Shown here one piece after another: positions 16,590 through 26,243 of a stretch of 58,484 nucleotides of DNA (the stretch's first letter is position 1; every line of letters begins with the position of its first letter). Below the pieces are notes generated by a model, which was not told the origin of the DNA, made no database searches, and saw only the letters and a program-made list of their open reading frames with translations. Where the stretch lies: contig NZ_PZGG01000009.1 in assembly GCF_003043455.1 (NCBI RefSeq), positions 1 to 58,484 of the forward strand, written 5' to 3'. The position numbers and the translations under genes were made by a program. The DNA comes from Staphylococcus simulans (lineage in GTDB: Bacteria; Bacillota; Bacilli; Staphylococcales; Staphylococcaceae).

Positions 16590-18641
16590 ATGTATACATT
16601 AGAAACGATTGCACAAATCTTAGATACAGAACTACTTGATGCACAAGGAAAGGAACAAAATCCTATTGATGATTTTGAATACCAAATGTTGCATGTGAAG
16701 TCAGAATCAACCGCATTTATTTCTATCAGTGAAACATCATGGAAGCAATATTTAAAGAAATCAAAAGTGATGAAAGACGGTAATGCGCAAATCCCAAAAG
16801 ATGTTTCAAAGATTGGTTTGATTATTACTGAAACCTATGTAGAAGATTTAGCGCATCAAATTCCACAGATCGTAGTGAAAAATGCGATTAAAGCTATGAA
16901 AATATTAGCCTTACATATTCGAAAACATTATCATAATCCAGTCATTGCGCTGACAGGTTCCATGGGTAAAAGCTCAACACGCTTAATGTTAAGTGCGGCG
17001 TTACAACCCTATAAAGTCCAACAAAATAGAGGAAACAGTAATACGCGCAGTGCTATATACTTACACATGTGCAAATTAGTATCTAATCCAGATATTGCAG
17101 TTTTCGAAACGTCTCTGAATGCTTTGAATAATCGTGGAAATATGGCTGAAGTATTAAAGCCGAAAATTGCGATAGTTACAGGAATAGGTTCTGCACACTT
17201 ATCCACTATTGGTTCCACAAAAGAAATTGTAGCTTTCAAATCGAGAATTTTTGCAGGATTAAATCAAGAGGGCATTGCGATTTATAATGGTGACACACTG
17301 CATCAAAATGAATTAAAACAAGCAGCATCAACATATACCAAGCATGTATATCGCTATAGTACTGAAGATAATACTGCAGATATTTATACAACGAATATAA
17401 AGCCTGTAAAAAAAGCAGTAGAAGTGACAACAAACGATGGTTATCAGTTTGAAGTGCCTTCTGTCAGTAAGGGCATGGTTGAGAATGCTTTGGCAGTATT
17501 ACTGACGCTGAAACATTTAAATGTCGATGTAAAACAACAGTTGAAACAATTAGCGCAAACACAACTCTTTAAGAAGGTGTTAGAATTCAGACCAGTGAAA
17601 AGTCAACATGAAGAAGCTGCAGTACTAGACGATACGCACAACGCTTCTTTACCTGCAATGTTGAATGCAATCGATGCGTTTAATTCACAAGCGTCATTCT
17701 TTAAAGGACATAAAATTATTGCGTTAGGTCAAATCAGTGATTTAGGTGATCAGACTGACCGTGTGCATGCGGAATTAGTGCCTGCGTTAGAACAGTCTGA
17801 AGCGGATTATATTGTATGTATGGATCAACCGTTACGCAAAGTAGTGAATAAAGTTAAAGGTAAGCATATTACGTGGTATCACAATAAAGATTTAATGTTG
17901 CAGGATTTATGTTATTTGATTAATCAGGATGCTTTAGTGTTGATGAAATCTTCTGTAACTCAAACAGAGTTCCCTAAAGTTGCGAGTCAGCTTCAAAATG
18001 CTTTGCTGCATTATGAGAGAAGCGGAGAAGAAGAGAAGCATTTTGAAGCGGCTGCAAACCAAGGACGTGCATATCTTATTTATAATTTAGAAACGAATCA
18101 AATTGAAACACAGGCTAATCGTTATGGTTCAGCCACAATAGAAGGTTTGACACCGATGATTTATTACTTAGATGCAAAACAAAGAGAAACTAAAAATTAT
18201 ACAGTTACTCTAAAAAAGTGGCCGACCAACAACAAAACTTATTACGAAGGTATGCAACTTTCATGGCATGAATTAATCGAGGCCATGACTGACACACCGC
18301 ACCCATCATTAGTTTATCAATTAGCACATGAACTATATCCAACGCATAAAGCTAGAAAAAAACATGTACAAGAATTGATTAAACAATTAAAACTATCTGA
18401 CTCTGTCGCAATTAACTTAACAGGACGTTTCAGAATGAAAGAGCGACAAACGTTCAGTGTGGATGATTTGCTCGCGTTGCTAAAACATGGACAGCACCAA
18501 TTATTTGAGAATGATAAAGGTGGAATAGTCATCGGTGAATATGGTTGTCATGGCATTTTAAAAGAAGGTAAGCAAGTTATCATTTTCACAGGGTTTGAAA
18601 GTGAAGGTGAAGCTAAATCATATTTAACAACAAAAGTCTAA
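16590..18641 (+). CDS. Mur-ligase-family enzyme with extra C-terminal domain
   Basis: This 683-residue protein has the three-part Mur ligase plan (closest to MurF). An N-terminal substrate-binding-like domain covers about 1-110. The ATP domain has P-loop GSMGKSST (Lys127), NSNTRSAI and FETSLNALNNRG. The third domain contains DDTHN (347-351) and FKGHKIIALGQISDLG. Another 200 or so residues follow (from about 490) that I do not recognise. Known Mur ligases couple ATP to peptide-bond formation on UDP-MurNAc or to polyglutamate. This one is outside any peptidoglycan gene cluster. I use the ATG after GGAGGTCATC; an earlier in-frame ATG lacks a ribosome site. It lies directly upstream of the MSCRAMM gene. 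Confidence 0.75.
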   Translation: MYTLETIAQILDTELLDAQGKEQNPIDDFEYQMLHVKSESTAFISISETSWKQYLKKSKVMKDGNAQIPKDVSKIGLIITETYVEDLAHQIPQIVVKNAIKAMKILALHIRKHYHNPVIALTGSMGKSSTRLMLSAALQPYKVQQNRGNSNTRSAIYLHMCKLVSNPDIAVFETSLNALNNRGNMAEVLKPKIAIVTGIGSAHLSTIGSTKEIVAFKSRIFAGLNQEGIAIYNGDTLHQNELKQAASTYTKHVYRYSTEDNTADIYTTNIKPVKKAVEVTTNDGYQFEVPSVSKGMVENALAVLLTLKHLNVDVKQQLKQLAQTQLFKKVLEFRPVKSQHEEAAVLDDTHNASLPAMLNAIDAFNSQASFFKGHKIIALGQISDLGDQTDRVHAELVPALEQSEADYIVCMDQPLRKVVNKVKGKHITWYHNKDLMLQDLCYLINQDALVLMKSSVTQTEFPKVASQLQNALLHYERSGEEEKHFEAAANQGRAYLIYNLETNQIETQANRYGSATIEGLTPMIYYLDAKQRETKNYTVTLKKWPTNNKTYYEGMQLSWHELIEAMTDTPHPSLVYQLAHELYPTHKARKKHVQELIKQLKLSDSVAINLTGRFRMKERQTFSVDDLLALLKHGQHQLFENDKGGIVIGEYGCHGILKEGKQVIIFTGFESEGEAKSYLTTKV

Positions 18642-18659
18642 GGTCAGCCTTAGACTTTT
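18632..18659 (+). terminator. terminator overlapping the stop codon of the Mur-ligase gene
   Basis: AAAAGTCTAAGG (18632-18643) pairs with CCTTAGACTTTT (18648-18659). The TAA stop lies inside the stem. Confidence 0.85.
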
Positions 18660-18924
18660 TATTTTAATCGCAAACTGAATTTTGAATTAAAACGTGATTT
18701 ATGATAAAACTATATTAGTTTTAAAATAATCGGTAGGTAATTTATAAATAAAGATGAGTTCTATATAAATATAAATCTAACCAATTGTATGGGATTAATC
18801 AAACTTGGACATAATGTGTCTGAAAAATAAAAACATTGTCAAATTAATGCAAAATTTTTTATTTATTGCTCACTTGTGTAACATAATAGGGTAAGGCCTT
18901 ACAAAAATAAGTAGGAGGGATTTC

Positions 18925-21900
18925 TTGAATAATCAAGACTTTTTCAACAAACGTAATCGTTATTCAATTCGTAAAATCACAGTAGGGGCTGCCTCAGTTA
19001 TTGTAGGGGCAACATTATTTGCGAATGCGAATGACGCACAAGCCGCAGAAAATACTACAAGCGGTGAGACAACGAACGTCACTACAACTACAGAGTCAAC
19101 ACCACAAGAACAAACTCCAACAACTGACACAAAAACACAAAGCACAGCGACAAATGAAACAACAGCAACACAAGAACAAACACCAGCTCAAGATACATCA
19201 GCAACAAACACGACTGATGCGAAAGCAGATCAAACTGTAGCAGGGGAACAAGCATCTGCTAATTCTACCCAACAGTCGACAGATACAACAGCACCAAAAG
19301 CTGATGCACCATCAACAACAGAAACTAAAGCACCAACGACTGAAACAACTACAGATACAACTGCGACTGAACAAAATACGACAGCTCAAGAACAAGCGCC
19401 AAAATCAGATGCGCAAACAACAACTGAAACAAATACATCAAACACAACTGCAACAGAGCCAAAAACAACTGAAACAAATACTAACCAAACAGTTGATAAA
19501 CAAGCTCCAACAACAGATACATCCGCACAACAGGAGTCACAACCAACACAAGAAAATGTATTGAATGCTTCAACACCTGTTGCGCCAGTTGAAGCTCCAA
19601 CAACAGGTACAACTGAAACAACAACTGGTGATACGTCTGCACAAAATGCAACAGCACCAGCTAATGATACAACAACACAACAAGCGCAATCTGTTGAACC
19701 ACAACAAGATGCACAAACAACTGCACAAGCACCAGTATCAGATGCTGAACAACCAGCATATGATCCAAATGCGGCGCAATTATCTGATGCAAATGCTACT
19801 ACAGCAGCAACAGTAGGTGACACTTCAAATACAGCTGATCCAGCAGATTTGAATAAGTCAGTACAAGATTACTCAAATCAAAAAGATAGTTCTGAAGTAC
19901 TTGCAACACCAACAAATACAACTGCAACACGTTCAGCTGAACAACCATCACAAGAAGGTGCTGTACAAACATTTGCACTAGCACAAGCAGCACCGACTGG
20001 CAACAATGTTGATGGAGAAGTAACGGCTTCAAATATCCAAATCGGTCCAAACTCAATTCAAGCGAACGATAGTGAATCAACATATATGTCAGCTGATTTA
20101 GCAGTTGCTGACAGTGTTCAAGCTGGAGATTACTTCAATGTTCAATTCCCAGAGTACTTGAACTACTACGGAAACAGTACACCAAGCAGTTCTAAAATTC
20201 CTGACTTGATGAATGGTACTGAAGTAGTCGCAACAGGCGCATTCAATCCTGATTCAAACTCATTAACATACACATTCTCTGATTATGTAAATAATCATGA
20301 TAATGTAACAGGCCATTTTGAAATCCCATTATATGCGGATAGACAAGCTGCGCCAACAGACGGCACATACCCAGTAGAAACAAATGTAGCTGGTGAAACA
20401 TACAGTACTGATATTGATATCAATTACAGAACTTCAGATTCACCATATCCATCAAACGTAGATGGCTTTATCACTACAACTGATAGAAACACTGGCGAAT
20501 ATAGACAAATTGTATATGTGAACCCACAAGGTAAAGAGTCGTATAATGCGACAGTGAACTTATATAATTATTGGCCAGGTACAGCTGACGGCACACCAGC
20601 TCAAAGTTCAGCACAATTAAATCCAGATGTCACAAACTTCAAGATTTACGAAGTGAGAAATGGTGAACAGCTAAACCCAAGTTTCTACGTAGATGAAAAC
20701 AATCCAAACTTGGTAGACGTTACAAATAATCCAGATGCGATTTATAACTTCAACCCACAATATTCAGTAGATGAAAATGGTGGAGAAGTTCTATCACTAG
20801 ATTTCCAAGACTTAACTTCAAACGGAAGTCGTTACATTATTGTTTTAGATAGCGTGGCTCAAGATGGTTCTCGTGAAGAAATCAAAACAAGATCAGAAAT
20901 GATTTCAGATGCGACAAATGACGGTCAAGGTCACACTTACTTCACATGGGATAACTACAATACTTACAATAGCGGTTCTGGTGAAGCAGACGGTGACGAT
21001 ACAGACGCCGATGCGGATGCAGACGCGGATGCTGACGCAGACGCAGACGCCGATGCCGATGCAGATGCCGATGCTGACGCTGATGCAGATTCAGACGCAG
21101 ACGCAGACGCGGATGCCGATGCTGATGCAGATTCAGACGCAGACGCGGATGCAGATGCTGACGCTGACGCAGATGCCGATGCTGATGCAGATTCAGACGC
21201 AGATGCTGATGCTGATGCCGATGCTGATGCTGACGCGGATGCTGATGCTGATGCTGATGCCGATGCAGACGCAGACGCGGATGCCGATGCTGACGCAGAT
21301 GCTGATGCTGACGCAGATGCCGACGCAGATGCAGATGCCGATGCTGACGCAGATGCAGATTCAGACGCAGACGCCGATGCAGATTCAGACGCAGACGCCG
21401 ATGCTGATGCCGATGCAGATGCTGACGCTGATGCAGATGCTGATGCAGACGCAGACGCTGACGCGGATGCTGATGCAGATGCCGACGCAGACGCGGATGC
21501 CGATGCTGATGCAGATTCAGACGCAGACGCCGATGCTGATGCTGACGCAGATGCAGATGCCGACGCTGACGCAGATGCAGATGCCGACGCAGACGCAGAT
21601 GCAGATGCCGACGCTGACGCCGATGCAGATTCAGACGCAGACGCCGATGCAGATGCTGACGCAGACGCAGATGCCGACGCAGATGCCGATGCCGATGCTG
21701 ACGCTGATGCTGATGCTGATGCAGACGCAGACGCAGATGCAGATGCTGATGCCGATGCAGACGCAGATGCCGACGCAGATGCAGATGCCGATGCAGACGC
21801 CGACGCAGATGCAGATGCAGACGCAGATGCCGATGCTGACGCCGACGCGGATGCTGATGCTGATGCTGATGCAGATGCTGATGCCGATGCTGATGCCGAT

Positions 21901-22158
21901 GCTGACTCAGATTACCCAGTTGAACCAAATGAACCAGGTAATCCAGATGAACCAGGACACCCTGGCACTCCAGAACAAGGTACTCCACAAGGTTCAAATG
22001 GTGAGCAACCAGCACAAGCTGAAGGTCATGGCGATAAAGAATTACCTGATACAGGTGAAGAGAATAATAATAAAGAAGCTACATTATTCGGTGGCTTATT
22101 CGCAGCACTAGGTTCTGCATTATTATTCGGACGTCGTAAGAAAGATAAAGAACAATAA
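18925..22158 (+). CDS. LPXTG/YSIRK MSCRAMM adhesin with Asp-Ala repeat stalk
   Basis: This 1077-residue wall-anchored protein starts with TTG after GTAGGAGGG. It has a YSIRK signal peptide (Tyr13, [18 protein letters not shown], cleavage after AQA), then a Thr/Gln/Glu/Ala-rich low-complexity A region to about 355. A folded N2-N3-like region at about 360-690 contains TYTFSDYV (448-455), the latch-associated motif of fibrinogen-binding MSCRAMMs. A stalk of Asp-Ala dipeptides covers about 693-995. A proline-rich wall segment follows, then LPDTG (1040) and a membrane helix with the RRKKDKEQ tail. Sortase A should anchor it. Usual Sdr proteins have Ser-Asp repeats. The ligand is unknown. About 280 bases of AT-rich, gene-free sequence lie upstream. 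Confidence 0.93.
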   Translation: MNNQDFFNKRNRYSIRKITVGAASVIVGATLFANANDAQAAENTTSGETTNVTTTTESTPQEQTPTTDTKTQSTATNETTATQEQTPAQDTSATNTTDAKADQTVAGEQASANSTQQSTDTTAPKADAPSTTETKAPTTETTTDTTATEQNTTAQEQAPKSDAQTTTETNTSNTTATEPKTTETNTNQTVDKQAPTTDTSAQQESQPTQENVLNASTPVAPVEAPTTGTTETTTGDTSAQNATAPANDTTTQQAQSVEPQQDAQTTAQAPVSDAEQPAYDPNAAQLSDANATTAATVGDTSNTADPADLNKSVQDYSNQKDSSEVLATPTNTTATRSAEQPSQEGAVQTFALAQAAPTGNNVDGEVTASNIQIGPNSIQANDSESTYMSADLAVADSVQAGDYFNVQFPEYLNYYGNSTPSSSKIPDLMNGTEVVATGAFNPDSNSLTYTFSDYVNNHDNVTGHFEIPLYADRQAAPTDGTYPVETNVAGETYSTDIDINYRTSDSPYPSNVDGFITTTDRNTGEYRQIVYVNPQGKESYNATVNLYNYWPGTADGTPAQSSAQLNPDVTNFKIYEVRNGEQLNPSFYVDENNPNLVDVTNNPDAIYNFNPQYSVDENGGEVLSLDFQDLTSNGSRYIIVLDSVAQDGSREEIKTRSEMISDATNDGQGHTYFTWDNYNTYNSGSGEADGDDTDADADADADADADADADADADADADADADSDADADADADADADSDADADADADADADADADADSDADADADADADADADADADADADADADADADADADADADADADADADADADADADSDADADADSDADADADADADADADADADADADADADADADADADADADADADSDADADADADADADADADADADADADADADADADADADSDADADADADADADADADADADADADADADADADADADADADADADADADADADADADADADADADADADADADADADADADADADADADADSDYPVEPNEPGNPDEPGHPGTPEQGTPQGSNGEQPAQAEGHGDKELPDTGEENNNKEATLFGGLFAALGSALLFGRRKKDKEQ
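21001..21909 (+). repeat. hexanucleotide GAYGCN repeat coding for (Asp-Ala)n
   Basis: About 150 consecutive six-base units encode Asp-Ala, with the third codon positions varied (GAC/GAT; GCA/GCC/GCT/GCG). Seven internal Ser substitutions all occur in one nucleotide context, GCAGATTCAGACGCAGA (Ser codons near 21088-21628), which implies duplication of longer blocks. Length variation between strains is expected. Confidence 0.95.
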
Positions 22159-22173
22159 TTCTATTTAAATAGT

Positions 22174-22201
22174 GGGCTGGACTTTGTTCCGGCCCATTTA
22201 T
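22174..22201 (+). terminator. weak terminator-like hairpin after the adhesin gene
   Basis: GGGCTGGA (22174-22181) pairs with TCCGGCCC (22188-22195), followed only by ATTTAT. It may allow readthrough into the next gene, 70 nt after the adhesin stop. Confidence 0.55.
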
Positions 22202-22228
22202 ACATACTGAATGAGAAGGGGTTTGGAC

Positions 22229-23845
22229 ATGACAATTAACAACGAGATTGAACAAGTTTTACAAAAAGCAGATCAACAGCTATTAGGTAAAGATTATGTG
22301 TTTGTTAGTTTAGGTAATCCCAATATGAAAGCTTCTGTAAAATTGATTAAGCAGTCACGTAATCTTAAAAGAGATATTACGAAACAATATGAACAGTTTA
22401 AAAAGAAAGCTGGTAAGTATCCTAAGTGGGTTAAAATTGATTTTGTTTATCGTACGAAAGACGTTGTTTTTGAAGATGTTAAACGAGATTTAGAAGAAAC
22501 ACGTCGAAACTATATTGATTACGGTATTGTATATGATAAAAACTGGAATTTAGCTTTCATGGCTGAAGAAATTAATGTTAATGCGTTTGTCAGACCAACT
22601 AAAGATAAAAAGGCTTTCTTCTTATCTGAAGATAATATCAATAACTATTTGAAGAAATATACAAAACATAAACAGTTCTATCGACATCAAGATTATATGG
22701 GTAAGCCGATTAAAAAGTTTTATACAAAGGGCTACTTTATTGAAAATCATGAGGTTTATGAACTAGCCGCAGAAGGTCGTGAAAAAGGTTTACGTCATGT
22801 GGAAGATTTATCTCAAGAGATTGATAAAATGTTGGAAACTTCGACAGAGTATCTTGCGAATGAATTACAACCAAGTGGACAATTCATTTATGGTTATTTC
22901 CCGCATTTCGATAAGAAAATCAGTTTCTATAATAATTTAAGACATGCTTCTTCAACTTATGCGCTAATGGAAGGGTTACATTACTTAAACAAAGACATCA
23001 GTATTGCTGAAAAAGCGATTGATTACTTAATCAACAACTATTTATATAAACAAGGTGAAGTCGCACATATTTTTGATGACACTAAAAATATTAATGAAAT
23101 TAAACTAGGTCAAAATGCAGCTTTTGTCTTTGCGGTTTGCGAGTATCTGAAAATCAAACCAGGTAACCAGAAGTATTTAGAAGCTGCACAACAAGTGGCT
23201 GAAGGTATAGTTTCGATGATTGATAGTGAAACAGCTGAAACCGTACATGTCTTACAATATCCAAGTATAGAAGTTAAAGAAAAGTTCCGTGTCATTTATT
23301 ATGATGGGGAAGCTGCGTTAGGTTTATTACGTCTCTATCAAGTTGACCAAAATGAAAAATGGTTAGAAACGGTACGTCATATGTTTGAACGATTCATTTC
23401 ACAAAGTTATTGGAAGAATCATGATCATTGGTTAGGTTATTGTACGAATGAATTAATTCAAATTGCGCCTGAAGCGAAGTATATAGAATTTGGGATTAGA
23501 AACGTTTCTAGTTATTTAGACTATATTAAGAACCGTATAACAACTTTCCCAACATTCATGGAAATGTTGATGGCAACGTATCATATTGTGCGTAAAGCCA
23601 GAGAAAAAGGATTTGGAGAACTTGTAGACCGATTGATTAACGTAGATGATTTAATGACAACGATTCATAAACGTGCAGATTATCAACGCACAGGTTACTT
23701 CTATCCAGAACTTGCGATGTACTTTAAAAATCCACAACGTATTCTCGGTTCGTTCTTTATCAAACACCATGGTTATCGTGTACGTATTGATGATATCGAA
23801 CACTATATTTCAGGTTATGTCCAATACCAAAAAGTCTTTAAATAA
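22229..23845 (+). CDS. alpha-helical toroid protein, unknown (glycosidase/epimerase-like fold)
   Basis: A 538-residue soluble protein starts at the ATG after AGAAGGGG; an earlier frame start precedes that site. The N-terminal 200 residues are a mixed domain with KYPKWVKIDFVYRT and ...WNLAFMAEEINVNAFV. From about 220 the pattern of paired helices (NNLRHASSTYALMEGLHYLN..., YDGEAALGLLRLYQV) suggests an (alpha/alpha)6 toroid as in six-hairpin glycosidases, epimerases or lyases. There is no signal peptide, so it is cytoplasmic. It follows the adhesin by 70 nt and may be co-transcribed. With the Mur-ligase-like gene it brackets the adhesin. No function can be named. Confidence 0.65.
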   Translation: MTINNEIEQVLQKADQQLLGKDYVFVSLGNPNMKASVKLIKQSRNLKRDITKQYEQFKKKAGKYPKWVKIDFVYRTKDVVFEDVKRDLEETRRNYIDYGIVYDKNWNLAFMAEEINVNAFVRPTKDKKAFFLSEDNINNYLKKYTKHKQFYRHQDYMGKPIKKFYTKGYFIENHEVYELAAEGREKGLRHVEDLSQEIDKMLETSTEYLANELQPSGQFIYGYFPHFDKKISFYNNLRHASSTYALMEGLHYLNKDISIAEKAIDYLINNYLYKQGEVAHIFDDTKNINEIKLGQNAAFVFAVCEYLKIKPGNQKYLEAAQQVAEGIVSMIDSETAETVHVLQYPSIEVKEKFRVIYYDGEAALGLLRLYQVDQNEKWLETVRHMFERFISQSYWKNHDHWLGYCTNELIQIAPEAKYIEFGIRNVSSYLDYIKNRITTFPTFMEMLMATYHIVRKAREKGFGELVDRLINVDDLMTTIHKRADYQRTGYFYPELAMYFKNPQRILGSFFIKHHGYRVRIDDIEHYISGYVQYQKVFK

Positions 23846-23857
23846 TAACATATCAAA

Positions 23858-23892
23858 TAGACCATGAACGCATTTGTGACGTTCATGGTCTA
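23858..23892. terminator. bidirectional terminator
   Basis: TAGACCATGAACG (23858-23870) pairs perfectly with CGTTCATGGTCTA (23880-23892) between convergent genes. Confidence 0.85.
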
Positions 23893-23898
23893 ATTTCA

Positions 23899-24084
23899 TT
23901 ATGAAAATAATTCATCCACTGTAACTTTAAACTGTTTAGCGATTTTAAAAGCTAAGCTTAAAGAAGGATCATACTTATTATTTTCAATCGCATTAATCGT
24001 TTGTCTCGAAACATTGACGCTTTTACTCAATGCTTCTTGAGACATCCCATTTTGTTTGCGATACAATTTTATTTTGTTTTTCAT
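23899..24084 (-). CDS. Xre-family HTH regulator (small, YozG-like)
   Basis: A protein of about 61 residues is essentially one helix-turn-helix: NKIKLYRKQNGMSQEALSKSVNVSRQTINAIENNKYDPSLSLAFKIAKQF. It starts at the ATG following AAAGGGTGAGAGTT; the apparent earlier GTG is part of the ribosome site. It is the last gene of a three-gene operon with two DERQ-type membrane proteins. This pairing of a tiny Xre protein with small integral membrane partners is common in Firmicutes. It probably autoregulates through the twin operator at 24810-24873. Confidence 0.85.
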   Translation of the reverse strand: MKNKIKLYRKQNGMSQEALSKSVNVSRQTINAIENNKYDPSLSLAFKIAKQFKVTVDELFS

Positions 24085-24089
24085 AACTC

Positions 24090-24434
24090 TCACCCTTTAT
24101 AGGTGTATTTTCGTTTAACAGCAAAATAATTTATCAAAAGGAACAAGAACAAAGCAATTAATATAATTATCTCAGGATACCTCAACATGAATTCAAACAT
24201 AGGTTGATTCGAGATAAAAAATCTGAAGAAAAGAGCAACTAATAAAAAGTATACCATGTTGATTAAAGTTCTTGAGAAAATTTCATGATACATACGTACT
24301 TGCCGTTCATCAAAACGTTTATCTTTTTGTTTAATACCAGTAACGCTTGAAGGTAAGTACTTTGTGGTGAATATTGACCATAATGTAGTCAGGACTCCAA
24401 AGCTTATAAATACGATTACCTTTGTAAGTATCAA
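24090..24434 (-). CDS. three-helix membrane protein with DERQ motif, paralogue 2
   Basis: A 114-residue protein has helices at about 5-25, 56-76 and 84-104 and a polar loop containing KRFDERQVRMYHEIFSR before helix 2. The adjacent gene encodes a paralogue with the same layout (HYEERQTKIILEVLVK). It ends FAVKRKYTYKG, like the paralogue's YQSVKRKYS. Five bases separate it from the Xre gene. Function is unknown, possibly a membrane partner or sensor for the regulator. Confidence 0.7.
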   Translation of the reverse strand: MILTKVIVFISFGVLTTLWSIFTTKYLPSSVTGIKQKDKRFDERQVRMYHEIFSRTLINMVYFLLVALFFRFFISNQPMFEFMLRYPEIIILIALFLFLLINYFAVKRKYTYKG

Positions 24435-24460
24435 TGTAAAAACTCCTTTGTGCGATTAAA

Positions 24461-24793
24461 TTATGAGTATTTTCGTTTAACGGATTGATAGTTATAAATC
24501 AAAGTGCCGACCGTGATAATTAGGAAAACAGCTTCAGGATATTTCGAGATAAAACTATGTGCGCTGACTAACCCTAGCGTACGATTTAGAAAGGCGAATG
24601 TAATAATAAGGATGGTAATGATAAAAGTCTTTACGAGTACTTCTAAAATAATTTTAGTTTGCCGTTCCTCATAATGAGACTCAGTTTGAACATCTACAGC
24701 TTCTGAAGGCATATAATTTTTCAAGAAACCTCTCCAGGCAAATGCGAAAGCAACTAAGGTTACAATAGGGATGATAATTTTTAGTAATATCAT
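24461..24793 (-). CDS. three-helix membrane protein with EERQ motif, paralogue 1
   Basis: This 110-residue protein is the first gene of the operon. Helix positions, the EERQ loop and the C-terminal VKRKYS repeat those of the next gene, so the pair arose by tandem duplication. A CAGGAGGAGCATC ribosome site precedes the ATG. Confidence 0.7.
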   Translation of the reverse strand: MILLKIIIPIVTLVAFAFAWRGFLKNYMPSEAVDVQTESHYEERQTKIILEVLVKTFIITILIITFAFLNRTLGLVSAHSFISKYPEAVFLIITVGTLIYNYQSVKRKYS

Positions 24794-24809
24794 GATGCTC
24801 CTCCTGAAA

Positions 24810-24873
24810 TGTAAAGTTTATTTGACATTTTTAGAATACTGCTGGGTTTAAATAATGTCAAGTATGTTTGACA
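24810..24873 (-). promoter_or_regulatory. promoter with two copies of a TGTCAA-N6-TTNACA operator
   Basis: On the minus strand TTGACA (24861-24856), a 17-nt spacer and TATTCT (24838-24833) form a good sigma-A promoter. The dyad TGTCAA-N6-TTGACA spans 24856-24873 over the -35 box. A second, TGTCAA-N6-TTTACA, spans 24810-24827 just after the -10. Same half-sites and spacing point to one dimeric repressor, most likely the Xre protein of this operon. Confidence 0.7.
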
Positions 24874-24887
24874 TTATTCATAAAAAA

Positions 24888-24907
24888 ACAGAGCCGAATG
24901 GCCCTGT
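24888..24907 (-). terminator. terminator of the SDR-monooxygenase operon
   Basis: ACAGAGCC (24888-24895) pairs with GGCCCTGT (24900-24907) with one mismatch. Seven Ts follow on the minus strand. Confidence 0.8.
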
Positions 24908-24908
24908 C

Positions 24909-26213
24909 TTAAATTCCTAAATGTTCTTTAAATGTATGTCCTATATAGTTTTTTCGGTAAAGCCCACGGTTTTGTAGTTCAGGAACAATCAGATTCACAA
25001 AGTCATCTAGGCTATCTGGCAAGGTAGGAGGCATTAAGTTGAAACCATCTGCCACACCTTCATTGAACCAGTGTTCCATTTCATCCACAATTTCTTTTGG
25101 TGTGCCGATTAATGTTAAATGACCACCGCCTGCATTTAAGTAACCTAATAACTCTCGAACAGTAGGGTCTGTATCTCTGATAATCTCAAGGACTGTTTCA
25201 TAACGTCCGACAGGTCCGGTAAATTCAGAGACAGGAGGTAACTCAGGAACTTTGTCATCTAAATCCCAACTATGACAATCTTGTTGAACAAAGAAGCTGA
25301 GTTGATTTAACGCTGTTTCAATCGGTAGTTGATTATCAAGTGCTGCTTTTTTCTCTAAAGCTGCGTCATGCGTTTCTGCGACGTAAGTCACTAGACCAGG
25401 AAAGACTTTAAGGTTGCGGTTAGTCTGACCGGTACGTTTGATTTCATCATCTAAGCGCTGTCTGAACTGTTTTGCTTGTTTGATATTCCAAGAGACAGAG
25501 TAAACCGCATCTGCATATTTAACTGCGAGCGCTACACCTTGTTTAGAGGCACCCGCCTGCATTGCGACAGGTTTGCCTTGTGGACTTGCGGGTGTTGATA
25601 GAGGTCCACGAACTTGAAAGTGTTCTCCTTGATGATTGAAAGGTTCTATCGCTTTTGAATCGATCAACTGATTGTGTTTGCGGTCATGTTTGAAATCATT
25701 GGTTTGCCATGATTCAAAGAGTTGATTCATAACTTCCGCAAATTCATCTGCTTTCTGATATCGTGCTGCATGATCAGGCAAACCTTCCATACTGTGATTT
25801 TGTGCTTCAATATCCGTCATAGATGTGACTAAATTCCAACCAGCACGACCACCAGTGATATGGTCTAAACTTAATAGCTGACGTGCAGCAGTATAAGGGT
25901 TAGAAAATGTACTGGAAATCGTAGATACCAATCCAACATGTTTTGTAACTTGTGAAATGGCAGTTAAGTTGACGATAGGATCAAACCAGAACGCAGGCAT
26001 CGTTGTGTCATTGTTTGCAGGGAAGGATTGGTTATCCGCGAAGAACACTGCGTCAAAATAGCCGCGTTCTGCGATTTGAGCTAAATCTTGATAATATTCG
26101 ATAGTACCGATACGTTCGATACTTGAATTAGGCATCAACCATGCAGCTTGATGATGGCCGCATCCATATAATAAAACGCCAATGTGCAGTTGTTTATCTT
26201 TCTGCGTAGGCAT
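24909..26213 (-). CDS. LLM-class flavin-dependent monooxygenase (NtaA/SnaA/DszA type)
   Basis: A protein of about 434 residues in the bacterial-luciferase superfamily, with LHIGVLLYGCGHHQAAW at the N-terminus, DAVFFADNQSF, the long GGRAGWNLVTSMTDIEAQN block and QAGASKQGVALAVKYADAVY. The NtaA/SnaA/DszA subgroup uses FMNH2 supplied by a separate reductase to oxidise chelators, sulfones or heterocycles. The ATG at 26213 follows GAGGTGAATAAC; the longer frame begins inside the ribosome site. It is the second gene under the TPP riboswitch, after an SDR, so it may act on a thiamine-related compound. Confidence 0.85.
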   Translation of the reverse strand: MPTQKDKQLHIGVLLYGCGHHQAAWLMPNSSIERIGTIEYYQDLAQIAERGYFDAVFFADNQSFPANNDTTMPAFWFDPIVNLTAISQVTKHVGLVSTISSTFSNPYTAARQLLSLDHITGGRAGWNLVTSMTDIEAQNHSMEGLPDHAARYQKADEFAEVMNQLFESWQTNDFKHDRKHNQLIDSKAIEPFNHQGEHFQVRGPLSTPASPQGKPVAMQAGASKQGVALAVKYADAVYSVSWNIKQAKQFRQRLDDEIKRTGQTNRNLKVFPGLVTYVAETHDAALEKKAALDNQLPIETALNQLSFFVQQDCHSWDLDDKVPELPPVSEFTGPVGRYETVLEIIRDTDPTVRELLGYLNAGGGHLTLIGTPKEIVDEMEHWFNEGVADGFNLMPPTLPDSLDDFVNLIVPELQNRGLYRKNYIGHTFKEHLGI

Positions 26214-26243
26214 GTTATTCACCTCGTGTTTAATAGTTAGTAC

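Noticed and set aside
18720-18924. Riboswitch or attenuator in the long leader before the adhesin
   Set aside because: The stretch is AT-rich without stable paired elements or known aptamer blocks; it looks like an ordinary promoter region.
19019-20083. Several Gln/Lys- or Val/Cys-rich frames over the adhesin A region
   Set aside because: They are shadows of the Thr/Gln/Ala-rich coding sequence of the adhesin, with no start signals.
21001-21909. Possible CRISPR or satellite-type array
   Set aside because: The period is six bases in a continuous coding frame, with no repeat-spacer alternation.
20909-22111. Long plus-strand frame rich in Met/Gln/Thr and a 357-codon minus-strand frame rich in His/Arg/Leu across the adhesin stalk
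   Set aside because: Both are other-frame readings of the GAYGCN hexanucleotide repeat; they have no ribosome sites and their composition follows the repeat.
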